Of a DNA stretch of 8,414 nucleotides, positions 1 through 6,217 are shown piece after piece. Below the pieces are notes generated by a model. It searched no databases. It saw nothing but the letters and a program-made list of their open reading frames with translations, and was not told the origin of the DNA. Made by a program: the position numbers and the translations under genes. Numbering within the stretch: the first letter of the stretch is position 1; every line of letters begins with the position of its first letter. Location of the stretch: NCBI GenBank assembly GCA_903908015.1, contig CAIVQI010000392.1, positions 1 through 8,414 of the forward strand, written 5' to 3'. This DNA comes from an uncultured Bacteroidota bacterium (GTDB lineage: Bacteria; Bacteroidota; Bacteroidia; UBA7662).

Positions 1-268
1 GGGCGTTTTCAGAGAGAAATCCATAACCAGGGTGAATGGCATCGGCATTGGTGATTTCTGCGGCCGACAGCAAATTTTTCATGCTGAGATAAGAATCGGC
101 ACTTCTGGGAGGGCCAATGCACACCGCCTCATCAGCAAAACGCACATGCAAACTCTCCCGGTCGGCCGTCGAAAACACCGCCACCGTTTTAATGTTCATT
201 TCCTTACAGGTTCGTATGATCCTTAGGGCAATTTCGCCCCGGTTGGCAATCAGAATTTTCTTGAACAC
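1..268 (-). CDS. accC: Biotin carboxylase subunit of acetyl-CoA carboxylase (AccC), N-terminal part only
   Basis: The first 89 codons are present; the rest lies beyond the left edge. Biotin carboxylase uses ATP and bicarbonate to carboxylate the biotin carried by AccB, in the cytoplasm, the first half-reaction of malonyl-CoA synthesis. The protein begins MFKKILIANRGEIALRII, the family's standard N-terminus, continues with an ADEAVCIGP segment and ends at HPGYGFLSENA, the conserved glycine-rich end of the first Rossmann-like subdomain. The start is GTG at 268-266. An in-frame TAG lies eight codons upstream and no ATG or TTG lies between, so GTG is the best choice. The gap after accB is 26 bases, with no promoter motif and no Shine-Dalgarno, so the gene is probably cotranscribed with accB. 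Pyruvate or propionyl-CoA carboxylase subunits have similar N-termini, but the adjacent accB favours AccC. Confidence 0.95.
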   Translation of the reverse strand, partial: MFKKILIANRGEIALRIIRTCKEMNIKTVAVFSTADRESLHVRFADEAVCIGPPRSADSYLSMKNLLSAAEITNADAIHPGYGFLSENA

Positions 269-294
269 AGTGATGAGAATTTCGACGGTCTAAA

Positions 295-831
295 TCAAGA
301 TGGATCAATCTCAAAAAGGGGCTGGTCGTATTCGACCGGTGTAGAATTCTCCACCAAAACCTTAGTGATGGTACCCGACTGCTCAGCCTCTATTTCGTTG
401 AATAATTTCATGGCCTCTACGATGCAGATGACCTGACCCTTTTCAACCCGATCGCCCACTTTAACGAAGGGGTCCTTATCGGGACCCGACGAGCGGTAGA
501 AGGTACCGATCATGGGTGATTTGAGTAGGCTTCCCGACGAGGGTACAGGAGCTTGTGCGGGTGCGGATGGCGCACTCGGAGGGGTTGGCGAGGACGCTAC
601 GTGCACAGCCGCTGGTGCCATTGCAGCGGGTGTAACTGAGGCGGGTGCAACCGTGGCGGGTGCGTAGGCGATAGGGGTTGGCATAACGACCGCAGGGGTT
701 GCATGTCCACTATTTTGAACCGTCCCGGATGCTTTAATGACAAGTTTAAACCCTTCTTTTTCCAATTCTACTTCTGTGACGCCAGACTTGGCCACAAACC
801 TGATGAGGTCTTGAATTTCTTTGATATCCAT
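295..831 (-). CDS. accB: Biotin carboxyl carrier protein of acetyl-CoA carboxylase (AccB/BCCP)
   Basis: A 178-residue carrier that holds biotin and shuttles the carboxyl group from AccC to the carboxyltransferase for malonyl-CoA synthesis. Residues 1-35 form the N-terminal segment (MDIKEIQDLIRFVAKSG). Residues about 44-104 are a Pro/Ala linker with some 14 prolines. Residues about 105-178 are the biotinyl domain, with SPMIGTFY, then EAMKLFNEIEAE, where K142 is the predicted biotinylated lysine, ending FEIDPS. The frame stays open upstream to an ATG at 954, but those 41 extra residues lie inside efp and do not resemble BCCP; the start at 831 gives the family's usual N-terminus. It begins 19 bases after the efp stop and 26 bases precede accC. 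A promoter-like TAATTTTG ends six bases before the ATG, so a separate accBC transcript is possible. Confidence 0.96.
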   Translation of the reverse strand: MDIKEIQDLIRFVAKSGVTEVELEKEGFKLVIKASGTVQNSGHATPAVVMPTPIAYAPATVAPASVTPAAMAPAAVHVASSPTPPSAPSAPAQAPVPSSGSLLKSPMIGTFYRSSGPDKDPFVKVGDRVEKGQVICIVEAMKLFNEIEAEQSGTITKVLVENSTPVEYDQPLFEIDPS

Positions 832-837
832 GATCTT

Positions 838-867
838 CAAAATTAAGGGATTATTTAACTCTTTCAA
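838..867 (-). promoter_or_regulatory. Candidate Bacteroidota-type promoter for accB-accC
   Basis: On the minus strand, TTG (867-865), a 19-base spacer and TAATTTTG (845-838) match the -33/-7 pattern known for Bacteroidota sigma factors. The -33 part is inside the last codons of efp and the -7 part is in the efp-accB gap. Transcription would begin only a few bases before the accB ATG, giving an almost leaderless mRNA. The site is in AT-rich DNA and the short leader is unusual, so a chance match remains possible. Confidence 0.4.
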
Positions 868-1417
868 CGTAGTCACCCGTGCGGGTATCGATGCGTACGC
901 GGTCGCCCTGATTGACAAACAAAGGCACCTGTACGGTTGGGCCGTTGTCGACAACCGCTGGTTTTAGGGCTGAACCACTGGCTGTGTCGCCTTTCAAACC
1001 CGGCTCCGTGTAGGTTACTTCCATGTCCACCATATGGGGTAGCTCAAGTCCGAGTATATTTTCATCTTCTGAGTTTACCAAGGCCAAGCAAACCGCTCCT
1101 TCCTTGAGAAAGCGAGGCGCATTGATTTTATGCTCTTCGACGGCAAATTGTTCGAAACTCTCGCTGTCCATGAAATTGAACCCCATATCATCCTGGTAGA
1201 GGAATTGCAATTCGCGTGTTTCTACCCGTACGGTATCAATTTTTGCTCCTGCGGGAAATGTATTTTCCAAAACCCTACCATTGGTCATGCTCTTCAGCTT
1301 GGTGCGCACAAATGCGGCACCTTTTCCCGGTTTTACATGTAAAAATTCGACGACTTGATAGATGTCGTGGTTGAATTTGATACACAATCCATTGCGAAAT
1401 TCGGATGTTGATGCCAT
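851..1417 (-). CDS. efp: Translation elongation factor P
   Basis: EF-P binds the ribosome between the P and E sites and relieves stalling at consecutive prolines. The 188-residue length is standard. The order is an N-terminal KOW-like domain (about 1-65) and two OB-type domains (about 67-127 and 130-188). The tip loop reads HVKPGKGAAFVRTKLK; K32 stands where E. coli carries beta-lysylated K34, so this is a lysine-type EF-P, not the arginine type rhamnosylated by EarP. Whether K32 is modified cannot be told, since no modification gene is in view. The family signature runs from K152 to G171 (KPAVVDNG, then VPLFVNQG) and the protein ends TRTGDYVERVK. The start is ATG at 1417. It follows fabH after 97 bases that hold a 16-bp tandem repeat, and no TAnnTTTG motif is seen there, so readthrough from fabH is likely. 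Confidence 0.97.
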   Translation of the reverse strand: MASTSEFRNGLCIKFNHDIYQVVEFLHVKPGKGAAFVRTKLKSMTNGRVLENTFPAGAKIDTVRVETRELQFLYQDDMGFNFMDSESFEQFAVEEHKINAPRFLKEGAVCLALVNSEDENILGLELPHMVDMEVTYTEPGLKGDTASGSALKPAVVDNGPTVQVPLFVNQGDRVRIDTRTGDYVERVK

Positions 1418-1435
1418 AAAAATTTAATTTGAGTT

Positions 1436-1480
1436 GATCGTGAATGATATAGATCGTGAATGATATTGATCGTTGATTGA
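1436..1480. repeat. 16-bp tandem repeat, about 2.8 copies, in the fabH-efp gap
   Basis: On the plus strand, GATCGTGAATGATATA (1436-1451) is followed directly by GATCGTGAATGATATT (1452-1467) and a decayed third copy, GATCGTTGATTGA (1468-1480). The first two copies differ at one base. The repeat would lie in the untranslated stretch just ahead of the efp ATG (1417) in a fabH-efp transcript. The core is AT-rich with a recurring GATCGT. It could be a replication-slippage product, a binding site for a dimeric regulator or an RNA element; the sequence alone does not decide. Confidence 0.8.
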
Positions 1481-1511
1481 AAATTTTGTGTTAAAAAGGA
1501 TGGTTGCCCGA

Positions 1512-2567
1512 TTAAGGTATAAGATTGAGTTGACCCGGTTGTACATCCGCAAGATTGAGGGCTTTAGCACCGTCAAAAGCCCAGCGCACATAGAGCGAAC
1601 CCCAGGTAAATCCACCACCAAAGGCGGCCAAAATGAGGTTATCACCCTTTTTTAACTGAGGCTCCCACTCATGCAAACACAATGGGATTGATGCGTTGGT
1701 GGTGTTGCCATATCTTTGAATATTCACCATTACCTTGTCCTCAGGGAGTGCAGTTCGCTCTCGTGTGGCATCAATAATACGCTTATTGGCCTGGTGGGGC
1801 ACCAGCCATTGCACATCGTCGGCTGAAAGACCATTTCGCTCCATAATTTCCTGGGCTACCCCAGCCATGTTGGTCACGGCAAATTTGAAGACCGTTTTTC
1901 CCTCCTGATGGATATAATGCTCCTTACGGTTTACTGTGTCCAGGCTCGCTGGATTCAGTGATCCCCCTGCCTTCTGACAAAGATAAGTACGTCCTATACC
2001 ATCGCTGCGCATGATGCCATCTCGTACGCCCAAACCATCAGTGCTCGGTTCCAGCAATACTGCCCCTGCCCCATCACCAAAAATAATGGCGGTTGAACGA
2101 TCGCTTAAATCAATAATGGAGGTCATTTTATCGGCACCTACCACAATCACCTTTTGGTACATACCGCTTTCAATATATCGGGCAGCGGTATTCAGTCCGA
2201 ACAGGAAGCCCGAACAGGCAGCGGACAAGTCAAAACCCGCCGTTTGGTTCATGCCCAACTTGTCTGTAATGACGTTTGCCGTGGCCGGGAAAGCCATATC
2301 GGGAGTGGCCGTACAACAAATCAGCAGTTCAACTTCCAAAGGATTGGTACCTGTTTTCTTCAGCAATCCTTCTACCGCATGAACGGCCAAGTCGGATGTT
2401 GCCATACCTTCTTCTTCCATCCACCTCCGCTCCTTAATGCCCGTGCGCGCAGTAATCCACTCATCGGTGGTGTCCATCAACTGCTCAAGGCGGCTGTTCG
2501 TAACCACGTTTCGAGGTGCCCAAGCATGCACACCTGTAATGGCCGCCGTTCTTTTGATTTCGGTCAT
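1512..2567 (-). CDS. fabH: Beta-ketoacyl-ACP synthase III (FabH)
   Basis: FabH condenses an acyl-CoA starter with malonyl-ACP to begin fatty-acid synthesis in the cytoplasm. The protein has 351 residues with the thiolase fold. The catalytic triad is visible: C118 in DLSAACSGF, H258 in VPHQANKRI and N288 in YGNTTNASIP. The N-terminal TTDEWITARTGIKERR and the glycine-rich FGGGFTWGSLYVRW (from about 316) are typical. The family usually ends close to that last motif; here about 20 further residues follow (AFDGAKALNLADVQ...), a modest extension of unknown meaning. The start at 2567 gives the usual N-terminus. It lies 107 bases after rpmF in a gap with an 11-bp palindrome (CCGTTTAACGG, 2651-2661) but no TAnnTTTG motif. 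plsX, which many bacteria carry between rpmF and fabH, is absent here. Starter specificity (straight or branched) cannot be read from the sequence. Confidence 0.96.
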   Translation of the reverse strand: MTEIKRTAAITGVHAWAPRNVVTNSRLEQLMDTTDEWITARTGIKERRWMEEEGMATSDLAVHAVEGLLKKTGTNPLEVELLICCTATPDMAFPATANVITDKLGMNQTAGFDLSAACSGFLFGLNTAARYIESGMYQKVIVVGADKMTSIIDLSDRSTAIIFGDGAGAVLLEPSTDGLGVRDGIMRSDGIGRTYLCQKAGGSLNPASLDTVNRKEHYIHQEGKTVFKFAVTNMAGVAQEIMERNGLSADDVQWLVPHQANKRIIDATRERTALPEDKVMVNIQRYGNTTNASIPLCLHEWEPQLKKGDNLILAAFGGGFTWGSLYVRWAFDGAKALNLADVQPGQLNLIP

Positions 2568-2674
2568 TTTATTTGTTCAGGAATTCCTTCACTCGGCCCA
2601 ATATTAGAAGTCTGGCTTCCATTCAATTCATTTGGGCTGCTTGCTTTCAACCGTTTAACGGCTGAGATGAATCA

Positions 2675-2863
2675 TTAAGCGATGGCTTTTTCCATCACTA
2701 CCTTGCCACGGTAATACATCTTTCCCTCGAACCAATGGGCTCTGTGGAACAGGTGAGGTTGACCGGTGGTGGGACAAACAGCCAAGGTAGGGGCTTCGGC
2801 CGTGTAGTGAGTGCGGCGCTTATCGCGGCGGCTCCGGGAATGTCGGTGTTTGGGATTTGGCAT
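2675..2863 (-). CDS. rpmF: 50S ribosomal protein bL32, cysteine-poor form
   Basis: A 62-residue basic protein of the large ribosomal subunit. It starts MPNPKHRHSRSRRDKRRTHY, the conserved bL32 N-terminus that threads into rRNA, and ends with the KMYYRGKVV segment that follows the ribbon. The zinc-ribbon form of bL32 has two cysteine pairs; here only C30 remains (LAVCPTTGQPHLFHRAHW), so this is a zinc-independent form. I recall nearly the same CPTTG...HLYHRA pattern from Flavobacteriia, so this is probably lineage-typical and not decay. The ATG at 2863 lies one base after the DUF177 stop (TGATATG on the minus strand), which suggests translational coupling. The DUF177-rpmF pairing is widely conserved. 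Confidence 0.97.
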   Translation of the reverse strand: MPNPKHRHSRSRRDKRRTHYTAEAPTLAVCPTTGQPHLFHRAHWFEGKMYYRGKVVMEKAIA

Positions 2864-2864
2864 A

Positions 2865-3407
2865 TCAATTGATCTTAAGTTGTTTTAGTTTTTCCCAACG
2901 GGGGTCGGTTTGTTCACCAACGGCTGGGGTGTGCGCAATAGCGCTTGTGTTGCCCGACATCCATGAGGATAAACGTTCATCACAGGCCGATTGCTGATCG
3001 GCTTGACAAACAAACCGCAGAGGAAGAAGGAGACTGGCCGATTCGTATAGGTAATCGGACAGCTGAAATGACCAAGCCGTGGTTGAAACATACCAAATTT
3101 GATCAGTGTTTTCGACAGGCTCATCCTCGATTTTAACCAAAAGCCGTGATTCAGCCTCAACAGGGTGATCCAATTCGGTCAAACAACGATCGCATACACC
3201 ATGTATGCTTCCGTTGAACGTAAAATCCAAGACCATCTCCCGTGTCTTACGCTCGAGACAAAGTCGCACGTGAATCATGGCTTGGTGGATCAAGCTTTCT
3301 GGAAACCGCATAAAAAAGTTGTGGTCTAACGCATAATCGTAGTAATGAAACCCGTTTTTAAGCGCAGAAAAGCGTATTTCGTATGCGGTAGTTGACTGCG
3401 AGGCCAT
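2865..3407 (-). CDS. DUF177 / YceD family protein, linked to ribosome assembly
   Basis: A 180-residue protein of the YceD (DUF177) family, almost always encoded just before rpmF. Homologues are associated with 23S rRNA accumulation and large-subunit assembly; the mechanism is not settled. Seen here: an N-terminal beta-rich part (YEIRFSALKNGFHYYDYALD), the family's CxxC (C72 and C75 in GVCDRCLTELDHPVEAE), LLLPLRFVCQ, and the closing DPRWEKLKQLK, a very typical DUF177 ending in Bacteroidota. Two more cysteines sit in the stretch CQADQQSAC. An in-frame TTG lies seven codons upstream at 3428, but it is inside the -7 element of the promoter, so it would not be transcribed usefully; the ATG at 3407 is preferred and leaves a leader of about a dozen bases. 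This is the first gene after that promoter. Confidence 0.9.
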   Translation of the reverse strand: MASQSTTAYEIRFSALKNGFHYYDYALDHNFFMRFPESLIHQAMIHVRLCLERKTREMVLDFTFNGSIHGVCDRCLTELDHPVEAESRLLVKIEDEPVENTDQIWYVSTTAWSFQLSDYLYESASLLLPLRFVCQADQQSACDERLSSWMSGNTSAIAHTPAVGEQTDPRWEKLKQLKIN

Positions 3408-3425
3408 ACGGCTCAAGTTAGCCCG

Positions 3426-3457
3426 CAAAGGTACGAAAAAAAAAAAGAAAAAGACAA
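3426..3457 (-). promoter_or_regulatory. Bacteroidota-type promoter ahead of the DUF177-rpmF-fabH-efp-acc genes
   Basis: On the minus strand, TTG (3457-3455), a 21-base spacer and TACCTTTG (3433-3426) followed by CGGGC. This matches the known -33 TTG / -7 TAnnTTTG pattern exactly at the conserved positions. It fits wholly into the 51-base gap after pdxA. The spacer is unusual: five Ts, a C, then eleven Ts. Predicted transcription begins a few bases after 3426, about 12-15 bases before the ATG at 3407. Confidence 0.7.
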
Positions 3458-3458
3458 C

Positions 3459-4499
3459 CTAAGCGGAACCCACCTTTAATGCCCCTGATTCCAAAGCCAA
3501 TTGCTCGCGACGCGTACGAAGAATGTCGACTGCAGCATAGAGTGCGCTTCTGAACGAGGAAGGATCCGCCTTTTTTTGTCCGGCCAGTTCATAAGCCGTT
3601 CCATGATCCGGTGAGGTACGCACGATCGGCAAACCCGCCGTGAAATTCACCCCAGAATCGAAACACAAGGCCTTGAATGGGGTCAACACCTGATCGTGAT
3701 ACATCCCCAGCACACCGTCGAACTGAGCATACCGAGCAGTTCCAAAAAACCCATCTGAACCATAAGGCCCCCAGGCCAGAACACCCTCTGATGGCATGGA
3801 TTGGATGGCAGGAATGATGATTTTCTGTTCCTCATCGCCCAACAATCCTGCATCTCCGGCATGGGGATTCAACGATAGAACCGCAATTCTTGGTCTGGTG
3901 ATGGCGAAGTCTTGGGTCAAGATCCGGGCAAAACGCCGGATTGCATCGGCCACACGCGCCTGGGTCAGGGCTGAGGGCACATCCTTAAGGGCAATGTGAC
4001 CGGTTACCGTCGCCACTTTCATGTGTTCTCCTATGAGGATCATCATGGCCTTAGCGGTAGGAAACTCCTTTTGTAAATATTCCGTATGTCCGGGTACCTG
4101 GAAACCATCACCTTGTATTCCCGCTTTATTGATCGGTGCCGTCACCAATGCGTCCAATGCCCCAGATTTGAGGTCTGCTACCGCACGCTCGAGTGATAAG
4201 CGGGTAAATCGGGCGAGTTGGGGATTGGGTTGACCTGGAACAATCTCCAGTTCATCGGTCGACAAATTCACCAAACATGCCTTGCGGGCTGGTGCTTGCT
4301 GGGGGGTTTCTATGGCGAAGAGGTTCCAATCCTGAATCCCCAGGATTTTCCGATAAAGGCTTACGGCACGCTGGGGCGCATAAACGATGGGGGTCATGGA
4401 ATGAAGGATGCGTGGGTCGCTGAGGACACGAAGGACCAGCTCCATGCCTACCCCATTTAGGTCTCCACAACTGATGCCAATGCGGGGTTTTTCGCTCAT
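3459..4499 (-). CDS. pdxA: 4-hydroxythreonine-4-phosphate dehydrogenase (PdxA)
   Basis: PdxA oxidises 4-phosphohydroxy-L-threonine with NAD+ in the deoxyxylulose-5-phosphate-dependent route to pyridoxal 5'-phosphate, a cytoplasmic step. The 346 residues cover the whole family length. Conserved parts in order: PRIGISCGDLNGVGME (5-20), VTAPINKAG (119-127), PGHTEYLQ (136-143), TGHIAL, LNPHAGDAGLLGDEE, MYHDQ, and NFTAGLP..RTSPDHGTA. The three metal-binding histidines of the E. coli enzyme correspond to H168, H213 and H268. Two in-frame ATGs are close: 4508 (MCAMSEK) and 4499 (MSEKPRIG). The second overlaps the pepA stop as ATGA, gives the usual family N-terminus and is chosen; the alternative adds three residues. 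The overlap implies cotranscription and coupled translation with pepA. The neighbouring DUF177 gene has its own promoter 3' of this gene. Confidence 0.96.
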   Translation of the reverse strand: MSEKPRIGISCGDLNGVGMELVLRVLSDPRILHSMTPIVYAPQRAVSLYRKILGIQDWNLFAIETPQQAPARKACLVNLSTDELEIVPGQPNPQLARFTRLSLERAVADLKSGALDALVTAPINKAGIQGDGFQVPGHTEYLQKEFPTAKAMMILIGEHMKVATVTGHIALKDVPSALTQARVADAIRRFARILTQDFAITRPRIAVLSLNPHAGDAGLLGDEEQKIIIPAIQSMPSEGVLAWGPYGSDGFFGTARYAQFDGVLGMYHDQVLTPFKALCFDSGVNFTAGLPIVRTSPDHGTAYELAGQKKADPSSFRSALYAAVDILRTRREQLALESGALKVGSA

Positions 4500-6025
4500 T
4501 GCGCACATTTTTTTAGAAAATGAAGCAAAAGCCGCACACCAAATCCTGTGCCATGTTTGCCCCGATAACTGCTCTCGCCATCGAGAAATGCCGGGCCGGC
4601 GATATCAATATGCACCCAAGGATAATCGGTAAAGTGCTGCAAAAACTTACCTGCCGTGATGGCGCCTGCTTCTCGTCCCCCTATATTTTTCAAGTCTGCA
4701 ATATGGCTTTTGAGCATTTCGCCATACTCATCCCATAGAGGGAATGGCGCAAGACGCTCATGCACGGCCAATCCTGACTGCGCGATGGCGGCTATGGTTT
4801 CAGATTCGGCGGTACCCATAACTACTGCTCCTTGTGATCCGATGGCCAAAACAGCTGATCCAGTGAGGGTTGCCAGGTCAATGACCAATTGCGGATCATA
4901 TTTCTTCGCATAATGCAAAGCATCGGCCAAAATGAGCCGACCTTCGGCATCGGTGTTTAAAACCTCTACCGTGGTGCCATCTGAAATGGTGATGACATCA
5001 CCAGGGGCATACGCCTCTCCCGACGGACGGTTGTCGGTGGCCGGGATGAGTCCAACCAGGTGAATGGGCAGCTTCAAGCGCGCCGCAGCGCCGATGGCAG
5101 CAGCAACAGCAGCTGCACCTGCCATATCGCACTTCATACTGTCCATACTGCCTGGTGTAGGCTTAAGACTTAGACCACCCGTGTCGTAAACCACCCCTTT
5201 ACCGACCAGTACAATAGGTTTTTGCATATCCGCACCTGCTCCTTGCGGCAAATCAGGTTTCCACTCCAAGACCATAAACACCGGAGGCTGTACAGAGCCT
5301 TTATTCACCGACAAAAGCCCCCCCATTTTCAGGCTTTCGATTTGCTTCTTATGGAAGATTTCAGCGGTAAAACCGGTTTTGGCCGACCATTGCAGCACTT
5401 CCTCCGCAAATTGTGGGGCCGACAGGTAGCTCTGGGGTTCATTGACCCAATCGCGGGCCGTGTACACCGCCTCCCAAAGCGCTGTAAGCTCATCAACTGC
5501 TCCTTGTTGAAGCTCAGGCAAGCAAATCTGTATTTCCGATAAGTCGATTGGGGGTTTTTCGGGTGACTTTAAATAGGTCCGGAAACGATAGGCCGCCAGA
5601 CCAAGTCCTTCTACAAGGGACAACATTTCACTGGCCCCTGCATCGCCCTCCAACCACAATGTTTCGACTTCTTCCGCCAGGAGTGCCTTTTGAAGTTGCG
5701 CACCCAATTGCCTGAGCGCCTCCATTTGCTTGGCGTTCTCTTCCTCCGAATGAACCCTGCGACTGCCTGCATCAGGGCTCTGTTCCTTCTGCCAAATAAC
5801 CCAACACAGGCTTGGTAGTTGATGTACGGCCAAAACGCCCCCCTTTTTTGATAGCCTGCGCGCGACGTAGTGTCGGTTCGCCGATTGATCTGCTGGCAAC
5901 GATGAGCTCCCTGAGGCACTCAACCAAACGCGCGCTGCATCGTGGGGCGCTTGTGAACCCGGGGCGACAAGCTGAACTCTTGGTGGCGACATGCGGGGTC
6001 GGGATGACTGTGGTTGTGGGCTCAT
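4496..6025 (-). CDS. pepA: Leucyl aminopeptidase, M17 family
   Basis: A cytoplasmic two-metal aminopeptidase that removes N-terminal residues, mainly Leu, from peptides; relatives form hexamers. It has 509 residues, near the family's roughly 500. Residues about 1-180 are the poorly conserved N-terminal domain; about 190-509 are the catalytic domain. Metal ligands by motif: K276 and D281 (VGKGVVYDTGG), D300 (SMKCDMAG), D359 and E361 (NTDAEGRLILAD); catalytic K288 and R363 are present. NRPSGEAYAPGDV and DLATLTGS also fit M17. The start is uncertain: ATG at 6025 (MSPQPQSS) or at 5992 (MSPPRVQL), eleven codons later; the longer is given because both lie below the promoter at 6112-6138. The stop overlaps the pdxA start. 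Some PepA proteins also bind DNA (E. coli PepA in Xer recombination); nothing here shows that role. Confidence 0.93.
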   Translation of the reverse strand: MSPQPQSSRPRMSPPRVQLVAPGSQAPHDAARVWLSASGSSSLPADQSANRHYVARRLSKKGGVLAVHQLPSLCWVIWQKEQSPDAGSRRVHSEEENAKQMEALRQLGAQLQKALLAEEVETLWLEGDAGASEMLSLVEGLGLAAYRFRTYLKSPEKPPIDLSEIQICLPELQQGAVDELTALWEAVYTARDWVNEPQSYLSAPQFAEEVLQWSAKTGFTAEIFHKKQIESLKMGGLLSVNKGSVQPPVFMVLEWKPDLPQGAGADMQKPIVLVGKGVVYDTGGLSLKPTPGSMDSMKCDMAGAAAVAAAIGAAARLKLPIHLVGLIPATDNRPSGEAYAPGDVITISDGTTVEVLNTDAEGRLILADALHYAKKYDPQLVIDLATLTGSAVLAIGSQGAVVMGTAESETIAAIAQSGLAVHERLAPFPLWDEYGEMLKSHIADLKNIGGREAGAITAGKFLQHFTDYPWVHIDIAGPAFLDGESSYRGKHGTGFGVRLLLHFLKKCAQ

Positions 6026-6047
6026 AGTGGGTTTATTATCTTGAGAT

Positions 6048-6081
6048 TTAGGCTATTTACAGCCTAACGACTGCACGTCGT
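6048..6081 (-). promoter_or_regulatory. Two adjacent hairpins in the pepA leader
   Basis: Read on the minus strand, ACGAC-GTGCA-GTCGT (6081-6067) is followed at once by TTAGGCT-GTAAAT-AGCCTAA (6067-6048). These are stems of 5 and 7 perfect base pairs with loops of 5 and 6 bases, sharing one base at the joint, so they could stack end to end. They lie between the predicted promoter (6112-6138) and the pepA ATG (6025). No T run follows, so this does not look like a terminator. A role in mRNA stability or control is possible. Confidence 0.5.
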
Positions 6082-6111
6082 CAACGAATGTGACAATGTG
6101 ATTCCAGCGCG

Positions 6112-6138
6112 CAAATATAAATCAATTATAACCCCCAA
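6112..6138 (-). promoter_or_regulatory. Bacteroidota-type promoter for pepA-pdxA
   Basis: On the minus strand TATATTTG (6119-6112) matches TAnnTTTG exactly and is followed by CGCGC. The nearest upstream TTG (6138-6136) is 16 bases away, shorter than the roughly 19-23 bases at the other candidates in this window, so the -33 half is weak. The site lies in the 192-base gap between the thioredoxin-fold gene and pepA and predicts a leader of about 80 bases holding two hairpins. Confidence 0.6.
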
Positions 6139-6217
6139 CATCCGAAATCACAACCCCACGGGTCTTGCAAGGCCCAGAAACAGTATCAGCGACAAAACCA
6201 ATCTTCTTCAACCGACC

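Noticed and set aside
832..954. 41-residue N-terminal extension of AccB
   Set aside because: It lies within efp in another frame, and the ATG at 831 gives the standard BCCP N-terminus.
1436..1480. Tandem repeat as a CRISPR remnant
   Set aside because: Units are 16 bp and directly adjacent with no spacers, and no cas gene is near.
1978..1985. TAnnTTTG match inside fabH (TATCTTTG)
   Set aside because: It is mid-gene, far from any start codon on the minus strand; best read as chance.
2154..2678. Plus-strand open frame of 174 codons
   Set aside because: It is antisense to fabH, has no recognisable domain and is a shadow of the real gene; the same applies to the other plus-strand frames.
3408..3428. 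TTG start adding seven residues to the DUF177 protein
   Set aside because: The TTG is the last three bases of the -7 element TACCTTTG; the ATG at 3407 fits the family N-terminus and lies below the promoter.
6160..6175. Inverted repeat GGGTCTTGCAAGGCCC as a terminator after the thioredoxin-fold gene
   Set aside because: On the minus strand the stem has a C-A mismatch, the loop is very small and no T run follows.
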